Source: Stygiobacter sp043807765 (GTDB lineage Bacteria; Bacteroidota; Ignavibacteria; Ignavibacteriales; Melioribacteraceae). From it: a stretch of DNA of 64,000 nt. The notes under the pieces are model-generated. The model made no database searches. It was not told the origin of the DNA and was given only the letters and a program-made list of their open reading frames with translations. Numbering within the stretch: position 1 is the first letter of the stretch; each line of letters starts with the position of its first letter. Of this stretch, positions 32,445-40,622 are shown piece by piece. The stretch lies in the NCBI GenBank assembly GCA_043807765.1, contig JAZDFQ010000073.1:62001-126000 (forward strand), given 5' to 3'. A program made the translations under genes and the position numbers.

Positions 32445-33500
32445 TCAATTAGTTCTTAGGTAATTCAAAAACTGAGAAATAGTTTTACTGCCAAATCTAT
32501 TTTTTATAATTCTAAATCCATCACCATAAACTATACTAGGATCATCTTCGATTTCATCAATTAATTTCTGAGATCTCTGATCAATTTGCTGTTTCAAATA
32601 CAAGTAGGTAACAAAATTACAACTGCCTTCAATTACTGAACTCGTTAACTTCTTTTTAATATTTTCCGTTATCCAAACATGCATTAATTCATGTGCAATA
32701 ATTGATTCTATGTTTAGAGCCGGCAAACCGTTAAGGACATAAATTGTATGAGAATACCTAGTGCCACTTTTACTGCTTGAATATATGTCGGAAGCACAGA
32801 ATCCTTTTACATTACTGCTGTAGTAGTTGCCGGCTTCCCTTTTTAATTCTGATAAGGAAACACCTTTTACAGATAAGGAGGATGAGGGAATTGAAATTCC
32901 TATTCCAATAAGCCGGGTTCTCACCTTTTCAAGTAGCCCGGAAATTCTTCCATTATCAAATATTGCTTCCGGAAAGCAAATATTACAAATACTTCTTCCA
33001 TCTGAATATTTCTTTCCTCCTTTTGTTAATTGCTCAGTTACCAAGCGGTTACAACTAGTGCATCTTTGATATTCCTTCTCATGTACTAAATGATATTTGT
33101 TTCCATAGTAATCCACCGAGATAGTACCGCTTAAAGTATTACCGCATACAGCACACTTTGGTGAAATTATATCAAAACACTCCCTATGGTATTTCTTGTT
33201 TTGGCTTACTAAATACTCGTTGGAAATTGGCTTTTTACAATACTCACACTTCAATCCCATCACTTCTTGATAGCACTCAATATGATAGTATTTGTGGTTC
33301 TCTGTCATAAATTTATCTGGCAACGGTTTTTGGCAATAATCACAAACAAAATGATCCGTGTGAAAAGTATTCTCGCCTACTTTAACGTAATCCCCTTCAA
33401 TTTTCTTTTTGCATGTAAAACAAATATTACTCTGGGCAAACAGCAATGCTGCACTAATTAAGTATACACCAATTATTAACTTGACCTTCATAGAAACCAT
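32445..33500 (-). CDS. Exported LIM-domain DA1-like metallopeptidase
   Basis: A 351-residue protein with a signal peptide (IIGVYLISAALLFAQ), then two to three LIM zinc-finger units (CFTC, then FHTDHFVCDYC; YYHIECYQEV then CEYC; YHRECFDI then CAVC; CTSC then CNIC) spanning residues 27-170, and a C-terminal DA1-type peptidase domain with HELMH (H270, E271, H274) in IIAHELMHVW and a following EG-x2-NFVTYLYL helix. LIM plus DA1 is the layout of the plant DA1 growth-control peptidases; in bacteria it is rare and here it is exported. Substrates are unknown. Monocistronic. Confidence 0.88.
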   Translation of the reverse strand: MVSMKVKLIIGVYLISAALLFAQSNICFTCKKKIEGDYVKVGENTFHTDHFVCDYCQKPLPDKFMTENHKYYHIECYQEVMGLKCEYCKKPISNEYLVSQNKKYHRECFDIISPKCAVCGNTLSGTISVDYYGNKYHLVHEKEYQRCTSCNRLVTEQLTKGGKKYSDGRSICNICFPEAIFDNGRISGLLEKVRTRLIGIGISIPSSSLSVKGVSLSELKREAGNYYSSNVKGFCASDIYSSSKSGTRYSHTIYVLNGLPALNIESIIAHELMHVWITENIKKKLTSSVIEGSCNFVTYLYLKQQIDQRSQKLIDEIEDDPSIVYGDGFRIIKNRFGSKTISQFLNYLRTN

Positions 33501-33704
33501 TAAACAACCAGTTCAATTTTTGGATGAAATTAACATTTTAGTCATCAATATTCTATCGTTCTCAAAATAAATAAAATTAGATTACTGCTTAAAAGTGCAG
33601 CCTTATTTTTCGATAATAATGCGGATAATCATTTATTCCAGCAGTGTAAATAATTCAGCACACTTTTAGATTTCCGAAACTTTGCTTAGATTAAATTAGT
33701 AATT

Positions 33705-34583
33705 ATGAGTTTGAGAATGGAATCGTTTTCCGATAAAGCAAATAATACTTTGAAGAAAATAGAAGGAATGAAAAATTTAATTTCTATTCCCAAAATTATT
33801 TTTGAAGTATCTCAAGCAATTAAGGCAGAACCGGGTAATATTAAGAAACTGGCACGTTTGGTGGAAAAAGATCAAGGATTAACAACAAAGATTCTTGCAG
33901 TTGCCAATTCACCATTATACGGCTTGCAGAAGAAAGTAGCTTCACTTGAATATGCACTAATGTTAATGGGTACGAACGAAACGGTTAGAATAGTAACAGC
34001 AATCTCGCTTTCCGAATCCCTTAAAATTAAATCCACCAAAGATTTTGATTACATGGAATATTGGAAACACTCCATGGTTGTGGGAATGGCCGCGAGAGAT
34101 ATGTCTATAAGATTAGGTTTTTCCGATCTGTTTGGTGAGGCTTTTTTAGCCGGTATGCTTCACGATGTCAGCATTCAAGTGTTTGCCCAGCATTTTGCAA
34201 GTGAATTTGAGGAGATTATTAAAGAAACGAAAGAGGGAAAAAGGTTTTTAGAAAACGAAAAAGAAATTCTTGGTATTTCGCATGACTATATCGGTAGTCT
34301 TCTCATCCAAAAATGGAAATTACCGGAAGTAATTTCGGAAGCAATTGAATTCCATCACATACCTTCTACAGCACCTACTAGTAAAGTACTCTGCGCGTTA
34401 GTTCATTTAGCAGATTCAATGACTCAAGAATTTAAAATTGGCAATTGCTTTTGGGATAGGAATCTCACGTTTGATGGAAATGTAGTTGAGATTCTAAAAT
34501 TTAAATCCGCCGAAAAAATGGTCGTTTTTGTTAGCGAATACAGAGAAGTTTTTCAAGATACGGCTGAATCAATAGTATTTTAA
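33705..34583 (+). CDS. HDOD-domain signalling protein
   Basis: A 292-residue stand-alone HDOD protein. The domain begins at ISIPKIIFEVSQAIKAEPGN and includes LARLVEKDQGLTTKILAVANSPLYG, AGMLHDVSIQVFA and the late IEFHHIP. HDOD proteins are catalytically inactive relatives of HD phosphohydrolases that link signalling to motility, biofilm or gene expression. No receiver domain is attached, unlike the two-component HDOD protein at the right edge of the window. Monocistronic; a 340-base non-coding stretch follows. Confidence 0.9.
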   Translation: MSLRMESFSDKANNTLKKIEGMKNLISIPKIIFEVSQAIKAEPGNIKKLARLVEKDQGLTTKILAVANSPLYGLQKKVASLEYALMLMGTNETVRIVTAISLSESLKIKSTKDFDYMEYWKHSMVVGMAARDMSIRLGFSDLFGEAFLAGMLHDVSIQVFAQHFASEFEEIIKETKEGKRFLENEKEILGISHDYIGSLLIQKWKLPEVISEAIEFHHIPSTAPTSKVLCALVHLADSMTQEFKIGNCFWDRNLTFDGNVVEILKFKSAEKMVVFVSEYREVFQDTAESIVF

Positions 34584-34922
34584 TAAGGGATCAATTGTTG
34601 AGTTGTATTGAATTTCATTACCACGTGTTAATGAAAGGCTTAGTATTAAGCATCACCGAATAAAACAATCACTTCAAAGCTCACAGTAGCCAATAATCAA
34701 TTATTACATACTCATTTCGTTGAACTACTAAACCGAGTAATTTGTTATTTATCTATTCACCGTGTGCATAAAAGGAAAGATTCGCCACAAAGTCTCGATG
34801 ACACTAAGCTTTCACAAATTAAGACATAAATTTTATGAAGATTTTGTGCCTTGGTTCCTAAGTTTTTTTAAGTTAGTTGCTTAAGGTGAGTTAATTAGAT
34901 GATTTTTTAAGAAAGGACTTAA
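34584..34922. other. Non-coding stretch with degenerate inverted repeat
   Basis: No gene is seen. The left arm CCACAAAGTCTCGATGACAC then TAAG (34785-34808) and the right arm TTTGTGCCTTGGTTCCTAAG (34843-34862) are degenerate inverted copies of the same kind of sequence that flanks the GxxExxY insertion at 22.8-23.3 kb. It may be a scar or empty relative of that element. Otherwise AT-rich. Confidence 0.4.
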
Positions 34923-35126
34923 ATGGACTATATATTACCCTTCAGTGTCATTCTGATTTTATGCATAACTGCACTCATTTCCTCTTATTTGGGATACACG
35001 CATTGGTTAAAAAAGCGAAAATTTATGAAGTCAATTGAACAGCGACATGAATCTCTAAAATTTGAAAAGATGCAAGATAAAGAAGAATTGATAAAGCGTG
35101 CATTAGTGCTAATTAAAAACGATTAG
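34923..35126 (+). CDS. Single-pass small membrane protein
   Basis: A 67-residue protein: one N-terminal membrane helix (residues 5-27, LPFSVILILCITALISSYLG) followed by a strongly charged amphipathic helix (KKRKFMKSIEQRHESLKFEK and on). The start follows AGAAAGGACTTAA. Topology suggests a membrane-tethered coiled-coil peptide. No family recognised. A bidirectional terminator lies 65 bases downstream. Confidence 0.6.
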   Translation: MDYILPFSVILILCITALISSYLGYTHWLKKRKFMKSIEQRHESLKFEKMQDKEELIKRALVLIKND

Positions 35127-35190
35127 TAGAAAAAGCTTTCCACTTCACAATTACCCCAACCAACTATGCTAACACTCTTGATTTAAAAAC

Positions 35191-35227
35191 AAAAAAGCCC
35201 GAATTAATTACAATTAGGGCTTTTTTT
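35191..35227. terminator. Bidirectional rho-independent terminator
   Basis: AGCCC and GGGCT, extended by AATT/AATT, form a hairpin with seven A before and seven T after it. It separates the plus-strand small membrane protein gene from the convergent minus-strand gene and can serve both. Confidence 0.92.
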
Positions 35228-35247
35228 AATACTAAGTTTTATAAAAA

Positions 35248-35796
35248 CTAACCTATTAATAAACTCTTAATATGTTCTTGGCTTTCTTTATCAATAGAAA
35301 AATGAGCCATAGAAAGTGTTTTTGTTTCTTCACCATATTTAAATGATACAAATTCTTTTTGTGTCTCTATTTTAGTAATCATTCCTTGACCAAAAGTTTG
35401 ATGAGTTAATTCACGGCCAACAAGTTTGCGGTTATTAACTTCCTCTTTTACTATGTTTACAAATAAATACAGCGCAGATCCGGCAAAATTTGTAGTTCCA
35501 TAAAGCTTATTGAATTTCTGTTTGCTCAATTCCTCATCAGTCCTAAGTGCATATCTCAGAGCATCCTTCAAATCCTTTACTTTCACTCCCCATTTACTTT
35601 TGTTGTTATCGCGTCTGTGGAATGAAATTGTCTCTTCGGTAATCATAAAGTACTCTAAGGATTCTTCTTTCTGAGTCTTTTCCGATTCAATAAAAGTGAT
35701 TTTCTTCTTTTCCCTTAACTCGTTTTCAATCTGTTTATGCAAATTATTGACTAGCTGCAATTCTGCCGGTAAGTATATCTCTGAAAGTGTTTTCAT
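35248..35796 (-). CDS. Hypothetical protein with C-terminal small-barrel motif
   Basis: A 182-residue cytosolic protein. The N-terminal part is helical and charged; residues 65-120 are mixed. The C-terminal segment HQTFGQGMITKIE followed by FVSFKYGEETKTLSM looks like the small beta-barrel seen at the end of UvrD/PcrA helicases (HxxFGxGxV motif), which binds RNA polymerase or nucleic acid. No family recognised for the whole. It lies between a shared terminator and the tRNA-Leu gene, on the same strand as both. Confidence 0.6.
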   Translation of the reverse strand: MKTLSEIYLPAELQLVNNLHKQIENELREKKKITFIESEKTQKEESLEYFMITEETISFHRRDNNKSKWGVKVKDLKDALRYALRTDEELSKQKFNKLYGTTNFAGSALYLFVNIVKEEVNNRKLVGRELTHQTFGQGMITKIETQKEFVSFKYGEETKTLSMAHFSIDKESQEHIKSLLIG

Positions 35797-35906
35797 TTGT
35801 TAATCCTAATTGCCAAACGCTGGCTATTTTGTTTATGTTTTATTCAAATTTTTACTACCAAAAGAAGTAAAAAAGGCTGAAATCCAATGGAAATCAGCCT
35901 TTTAAG

Positions 35907-35992
35907 TACCGGAGGCCGGACTCGAACCGGCACGAGGTTTAAGCCTCACTGGATTTTGAGTCCAGCGCGTCTACCAATTCCGCCACTTCGGC
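35907..35992 (-). tRNA. tRNA-Leu (anticodon CAA)
   Basis: An 86-base class II tRNA. Acceptor stem GCCGAAG/CTCCGGT (one G-U pair, one mismatch), D-arm GGCGGAATTGGTAGACGCGC, anticodon stem-loop CTGGA-CTCAAAA-TCCAG giving anticodon CAA (reads UUG), a long variable arm, and T-arm GCCGG-TTCGAGT-CCGGC. The 3' CCA is not encoded (the sequence continues CTTAAAAGG). Confidence 0.97.
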
Positions 35993-36067
35993 ATCTCTTA
36001 AAAATCGCGTCGCTAAATTAATTTTAATCGCTCACATTAGCAAGATTTTGAGAGATAAAATCAATTT

Positions 36068-37933
36068 TTACTTCGGAGATTTAGCTCTTTCCACTAAAGG
36101 ACGTTTACTCTTATCCTTATTTAGGCTCGATAAGACAATATCCGCATCCTTGTTTGTAACGTTAAAGAATGAAAATGCATCAGATAATCTAACTCCAGTA
36201 AACTTTTCATGATCTAGACCGGTCTTTTTCTTTAGCATTTTTAGCAAGCCCTTCTCATCAAGATCATCTTTACGACCCATAGCTAAAAACATTCTAGCTT
36301 TGCCTTTTTCTTCAAGTCCTCCAGATCTCTCGCGACGTTCACCGCTGAATTTTCTTTCTTTTCTATCTCCGCCACGCTCGTCTCTATCACTGCTGCTTCT
36401 TCTTTCTCTTCTATCGACTCTGCCTTCTTTATCATCTCTACCTTTGCGATCTTTTCTATCAAATCTATCAGAACTTTCATATCTGCTTGATCTATCGGAT
36501 CGATCGCTACTGCTACGTTCGCGCCTATCGCCTCTATCACGTCTGTCACCGGTTCGGCTGCGTCTATCACCACGGTCTCTATCAGATGAAGTTTCGCGAG
36601 ATTTATCGAATAAATCATGAATTCGGGCGTAGCTACCCTCTTCCAGTTCATTCTGGAAGTTGAATTTCAACAACGCAGCGCATACTTCCTCAGCACTATT
36701 GTTGAGGAGTAGTTGCTGTGCAAGCATAACATAGTTTGCACCGGTGCCATATTCAATCAAACTGTTCACTTCAGTTAGAATTTTAGTCTTTTTGAAGTCT
36801 ATTACTTCACGAATCTGAGGTATTCTCTCTTTACGAATTTCTGTCTGAGTAATATTCTTGATGAATTTCAATTTCCTAAATTCATCGGGAGTGACAAAAG
36901 TGATAGCTGTTCCTTCTTTACCAGCGCGCCCGGTTCTACCAATTCTGTGCAGATAAGCTTCCGGATCTTGCGGCAGAGAATAATTGATCACATGAGTAAG
37001 TTCATCAATATCTAATCCACGCGCAGCCACATCTGTAGCAGCAAGAATATTTACTTGTTTCTTTCTGAATTTAGTTAAAATTCTTTCACGAACATTTTGA
37101 GAAATATCGCCATGCAAACCTTCTGCATCGTAGCCTCTGTCTAATAGTTTAGAGGAAACATTATCAACATCATTCTTTGTACGGCAGAAAACCAAGCCAT
37201 AGAATTCAACTGTTGTATCAATAATTCTGCAAAGTGCGTCAAATTTATCAGCTTCTTTTACTTCGAAATACTTTTGCTCGGTAAGCTCGGTAGTTTGTCC
37301 GGATTTCTTGGTTTTTATTACCTCATGCTTACCCATGTACTTCTTTGCCAAATCCATAATTCTTGGAGGCATAGTTGCCGAGAAAAGCAGAGTTCTTCTA
37401 TTCTTATTTGTTCTGCTTAAAATATCCTCAATGTCATCTATAAATCCCATATTCAGCATTTCATCAGCTTCATCTAAAACTACAAAAGAAACTGCATCTA
37501 CATTAAGGCTTTTTCTATTTAAGTGATCAATCAGTCTGCCCGGCGTTCCGACGATAATATCAACACCTTTATTCAATCTACGGAATTGAGTTTCGTAAGA
37601 CTGTCCGCCATAGATTGGCGCAACATGAATATCTTTATTTCCTCTTAAGGAATTAATTTCATCCGAAACTTGAATAGCAAGTTCTCTTGTGGGCACTAAA
37701 ATCAAAGTTTGAATGTGCTTTGAATGAGTGGTGAGCTGATCCAAAATTGGTAAGGCAAATGCGGCGGTTTTACCGGTTCCGGTTTGTGCTTGCCCAACAA
37801 GATCGGTCTTATTTGCGAGAATTAATGGGATGATCTTGCTTTGAATCTCTGTAGGTTCTTCAAAACCCTTCATCTTAATAGAATGTAACATTTCTTCTGA
37901 AAGCCCCAAGCTTTCAAAATTAGTATTGTTCAT
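36068..37933 (-). CDS. DEAD-box ATP-dependent RNA helicase with DbpA-like RNA-binding domain
   Basis: A 621-residue RNA helicase for ribosome assembly or mRNA remodelling. RecA-1 has AQTGTGKTAA, PTRELAIQ, DEAD and SAT; RecA-2 has ARGLDI and HRIGRTGR. After residue 370 comes a dimerisation-like helical part, then a 100-residue low-complexity linker of Arg, Asp, Ser and Gly (RDRGDRRERSSSDRSDR type), and a C-terminal DbpA/RRM-type domain ending in FFNVTNKDADIVLSSLN. The layout matches CsdA/CshA. The linker should drive RNA binding or condensate formation. Cold-shock control is plausible but not shown by any element I can see. Confidence 0.94.
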   Translation of the reverse strand: MNNTNFESLGLSEEMLHSIKMKGFEEPTEIQSKIIPLILANKTDLVGQAQTGTGKTAAFALPILDQLTTHSKHIQTLILVPTRELAIQVSDEINSLRGNKDIHVAPIYGGQSYETQFRRLNKGVDIIVGTPGRLIDHLNRKSLNVDAVSFVVLDEADEMLNMGFIDDIEDILSRTNKNRRTLLFSATMPPRIMDLAKKYMGKHEVIKTKKSGQTTELTEQKYFEVKEADKFDALCRIIDTTVEFYGLVFCRTKNDVDNVSSKLLDRGYDAEGLHGDISQNVRERILTKFRKKQVNILAATDVAARGLDIDELTHVINYSLPQDPEAYLHRIGRTGRAGKEGTAITFVTPDEFRKLKFIKNITQTEIRKERIPQIREVIDFKKTKILTEVNSLIEYGTGANYVMLAQQLLLNNSAEEVCAALLKFNFQNELEEGSYARIHDLFDKSRETSSDRDRGDRRSRTGDRRDRGDRRERSSSDRSDRSSRYESSDRFDRKDRKGRDDKEGRVDRRERRSSSDRDERGGDRKERKFSGERRERSGGLEEKGKARMFLAMGRKDDLDEKGLLKMLKKKTGLDHEKFTGVRLSDAFSFFNVTNKDADIVLSSLNKDKSKRPLVERAKSPK

Positions 37934-38046
37934 TTGAATCCTTTATTAACTTTTAAATGTCTGCGGTACTCGATGAATGGTAACAACTGAGAATTGGCAA
38001 TAATTACTTCAACAACTACGCAACTAAATTACATAGCAAAAATAAT

Positions 38047-38086
38047 GGGATTCCGCTTAATATCATAGTGTTTTCGCGGAATCCCC
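38047..38086 (-). terminator. Terminator hairpin downstream of the AGCS symporter gene
   Basis: GGGATTCCGC (38047-38056) and GCGGAATCCC (38076-38085) form a perfect 10-bp stem with a 19-base loop, 10 bases beyond the symporter stop on the minus strand; the following bases are T-rich (ATTATTTTT). The long loop is unusual for a terminator. Confidence 0.7.
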
Positions 38087-38095
38087 AAAAATACT

Positions 38096-39430
38096 TTAGT
38101 TGTCTATGTTGCCATCCCATAAATATTTTTTTGTCTCAGCTACTATTATTTTGTTCAAAAATATCAAAGAAACAAGGTTTGGTAAGGCCATTAGTGCATT
38201 GGTTATGTCTGCAAAGGTCCAAACTATGTTAAGTGTAGCAACACAACCTACAAAAACCATTACAACCCAAAGCCATCTGTAAGGAAGAACCGCTTTTGTA
38301 CCGATAAGGTACTCTATAGCCTTTTCGCCATAATAAGACCAGCCCAGAATTGTCGAAAATACGAACGTTAAGAGGCCTATAGTCAAAATTATGGGCCCAA
38401 TTACTGGAATATCGCTAAAAGCTGTCTTCGTTAAGATAGCACCGTTCAAACCGTTCTGCCATTCGTAAGAATTAACAATAACTACTCCGGTAAAAGCACA
38501 TACTACAACTGTATCCCAAAATGTTCCGGTGGAAGAAACTAGTGCTTGTCTAACCGGATTTTTAGTTTGCGCAGCAGCCGCAACTATTGGCGCGCTCCCT
38601 AAACCGGATTCATTTGAAAATAAACCGCGAGTTATACCAAAACGAACAGCTTCTTTCATTCCGGCGCCTAGAAATCCTCCAATGGCAGCATGTCCGGTAA
38701 AGGCCGATTGAAAGATTAAAGAAATTGATTGAGGTACAGTATCAAAATTAATTATTAACAAAACAGCACAGCCGACTAAGTAAAATATTGCCATGAATGG
38801 AACAAGATTTTCACATACTCTAGCTATAGACTTAATTCCTCCAATAATTACAACTGCAGTTAACGCCGCAAGAATTACTCCCGTAATCCAATTGGAAATA
38901 CCAAATGAATCGTGAACTAGTACAGAAATTGAATTAGCTTGAACCATATTGCCGATTCCAAATGCGGTAACGGATGTGAATGCTGCGAACAGAATTCCAA
39001 GCCACTTTTTATTTAGTCCTTTTTCAAGAACGTACATAGGTCCACCGGCAAATGAACCGTCAGCTAATGTTACACGGTATTTAACTGAAAGCAGAGCCTC
39101 GGAATATTTAGTCGCAATACCGAATACTCCGGTTAACCACATCCATAAAACTGCACCAGGACCGCCGGCAGCAATTGCAGTTGAAACACCAACAATATTT
39201 CCGGTGCCAATAGTAGCTGCAAGAGCTGTTGTTAGCGCTCCAAATTGAGAAATATCTCCTGCCCCTTCTTTATCTCTCTTAAGGGAAATCTTAATCGCTT
39301 TACCGATAAACCTTTGAATAAATTTTAGTCTGAATGTTAAGAAAAGATGTGTCCCAAAAAGTAAAATCAGTAACGGATAGCCCCATATAAAATCACTAAC
39401 TTGTGTTAAAAGGTTTTCAATTGTTTGCAT
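38096..39430 (-). CDS. AGCS family sodium:alanine symporter
   Basis: A 444-residue inner-membrane Na+-coupled amino-acid carrier with about 11 hydrophobic segments. Family marks: GALTTALAATIGTGNIVGV, GGPGAVLWMW, then GIATKYSEALLSVKYR, and the C-terminal part GLLTFVFSTILGWSYYGEKA. Alanine or glycine is the usual substrate. It follows the amidoligase operon on the same strand with a 13-base gap, so it might be cotranscribed and supply an amino acid, though the link is only positional. Confidence 0.94.
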   Translation of the reverse strand: MQTIENLLTQVSDFIWGYPLLILLFGTHLFLTFRLKFIQRFIGKAIKISLKRDKEGAGDISQFGALTTALAATIGTGNIVGVSTAIAAGGPGAVLWMWLTGVFGIATKYSEALLSVKYRVTLADGSFAGGPMYVLEKGLNKKWLGILFAAFTSVTAFGIGNMVQANSISVLVHDSFGISNWITGVILAALTAVVIIGGIKSIARVCENLVPFMAIFYLVGCAVLLIINFDTVPQSISLIFQSAFTGHAAIGGFLGAGMKEAVRFGITRGLFSNESGLGSAPIVAAAAQTKNPVRQALVSSTGTFWDTVVVCAFTGVVIVNSYEWQNGLNGAILTKTAFSDIPVIGPIILTIGLLTFVFSTILGWSYYGEKAIEYLIGTKAVLPYRWLWVVMVFVGCVATLNIVWTFADITNALMALPNLVSLIFLNKIIVAETKKYLWDGNIDN

Positions 39431-39443
39431 TCAGTTCTCCTAT

Positions 39444-40622
39444 TTATGGATGATAAACTATGTTTGAACCAACCCAAGTTTTACCTTTATTGAAATCTAC
39501 CCCCATCATCTTGCCTTTGCTGGTTCTAAGAAGATTATTGACGAGAAGCGGTTTTTCATCTAACCAGATGAACATCATTCTAATTTCTGCACGGGAGTAT
39601 TCATCCGGAGTTTTGATAAGCGGCATATACTCTACCTTTTCTTGAAGAATATAATTTTTACGATCAACGATTCCATTTAACATTTCTAGCGTAACATCAA
39701 CTTGAACACCGGCACCGGCAAATGAGTAAAGAGGTTTGAGTACGTAATTTTCCAAATCAGTTGGATACATTTTCAAATTGCTTAAATAAAAACAATTAGG
39801 CGCGTATTTGCTTTTTATTTGTGGTAATGTGTGTTTGCTTATTTTAAAAAACCAATTGGGATGTCCGGCCCACTCAACATCTAACACGGAATGAAAATCG
39901 AAACCGGCTTGAATATCTTTGCGTCGCAACTCATCAAAAATAACGCGGTTGTAAATTCGGTGGATTGGTATTTCTATTCCATCTTTCTTGTAAAAAAGCT
40001 TTCTCCCTTTCTGAACGATTTCGCTTATGCAGACAGAATCAATTCCCAAATAATTCTTGGTCACAATGAAATCAATTCGTGTTTTCTGTTTCCATGGATC
40101 AATTTCAAGAAGAATTACATTTTCCGGATTGTGATCAGCTAGAATCGCTTTTTTTAACAATTCCAAATATGATTCTTTTGTAAAGCCGGTAAAGTAAGAA
40201 GTATATCCGTTTGGTATATTGTAGAACTGCCTATTAACATCATCAAGCAAAACTTGGAAAGCATAAAGTGAAGGAAACCCTTGCAGTTCAATTAGTTTTG
40301 GTATAGGATTACCTTCTTCATCTTTGCAAATAGCAAAATCAACTTGTAAAAAGAGCGGATGTGAATCTTCATTTGGTACAACTAGTTTATCCGGAATTGC
40401 ACTTAAGCCATTATTTTTGAAGTCGTCGGTTAATAAATATGAAGCAATTTCATTAGCGGCAAGTTGCAATTTCGACGAGAGTACTTTGTTTAAGAATAAC
40501 GGCGTTTCACAAACACGAAAATCGTTTTCCCCTTTCGTGAGTCTCCAAATCTCATTCAAATACTCTGCATAACGAGCATCACTATATTTTCCGTTAAATT
40601 GATCTCTAACTAATGGAACCAT
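39444..40622 (-). CDS. ATP-grasp-like protein of the amidoligase operon
   Basis: A 392-residue protein I cannot place in a named family, but the C-terminal half has an ATP-grasp look: NYVLKPLYSFAGAGVQVDVT (Lys then Gly-rich loop), YILQEKVEYMPLI (strand with Glu), and SRAEIRMMFIWLDEKPLLVNN. The N-terminal part (YLLTDDFKNNGLSAIPDKL) may bind an acid substrate. Its ATG overlaps the stop of the GCS2-type ligase by one base (TAATG). The third ligase-type gene of the operon, it probably adds an amino acid or amine to the same molecule. Function is inferred from neighbours. Confidence 0.65.
   Translation of the reverse strand: MVPLVRDQFNGKYSDARYAEYLNEIWRLTKGENDFRVCETPLFLNKVLSSKLQLAANEIASYLLTDDFKNNGLSAIPDKLVVPNEDSHPLFLQVDFAICKDEEGNPIPKLIELQGFPSLYAFQVLLDDVNRQFYNIPNGYTSYFTGFTKESYLELLKKAILADHNPENVILLEIDPWKQKTRIDFIVTKNYLGIDSVCISEIVQKGRKLFYKKDGIEIPIHRIYNRVIFDELRRKDIQAGFDFHSVLDVEWAGHPNWFFKISKHTLPQIKSKYAPNCFYLSNLKMYPTDLENYVLKPLYSFAGAGVQVDVTLEMLNGIVDRKNYILQEKVEYMPLIKTPDEYSRAEIRMMFIWLDEKPLLVNNLLRTSKGKMMGVDFNKGKTWVGSNIVYHP

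Noticed and set aside
36283..36651. Long ORFs in two other frames over the DEAD-box helicase linker (one each strand)
   Set aside because: They arise from the repetitive Arg/Asp/Ser codons of the linker; the products are low-complexity and lie wholly inside a well-supported gene.
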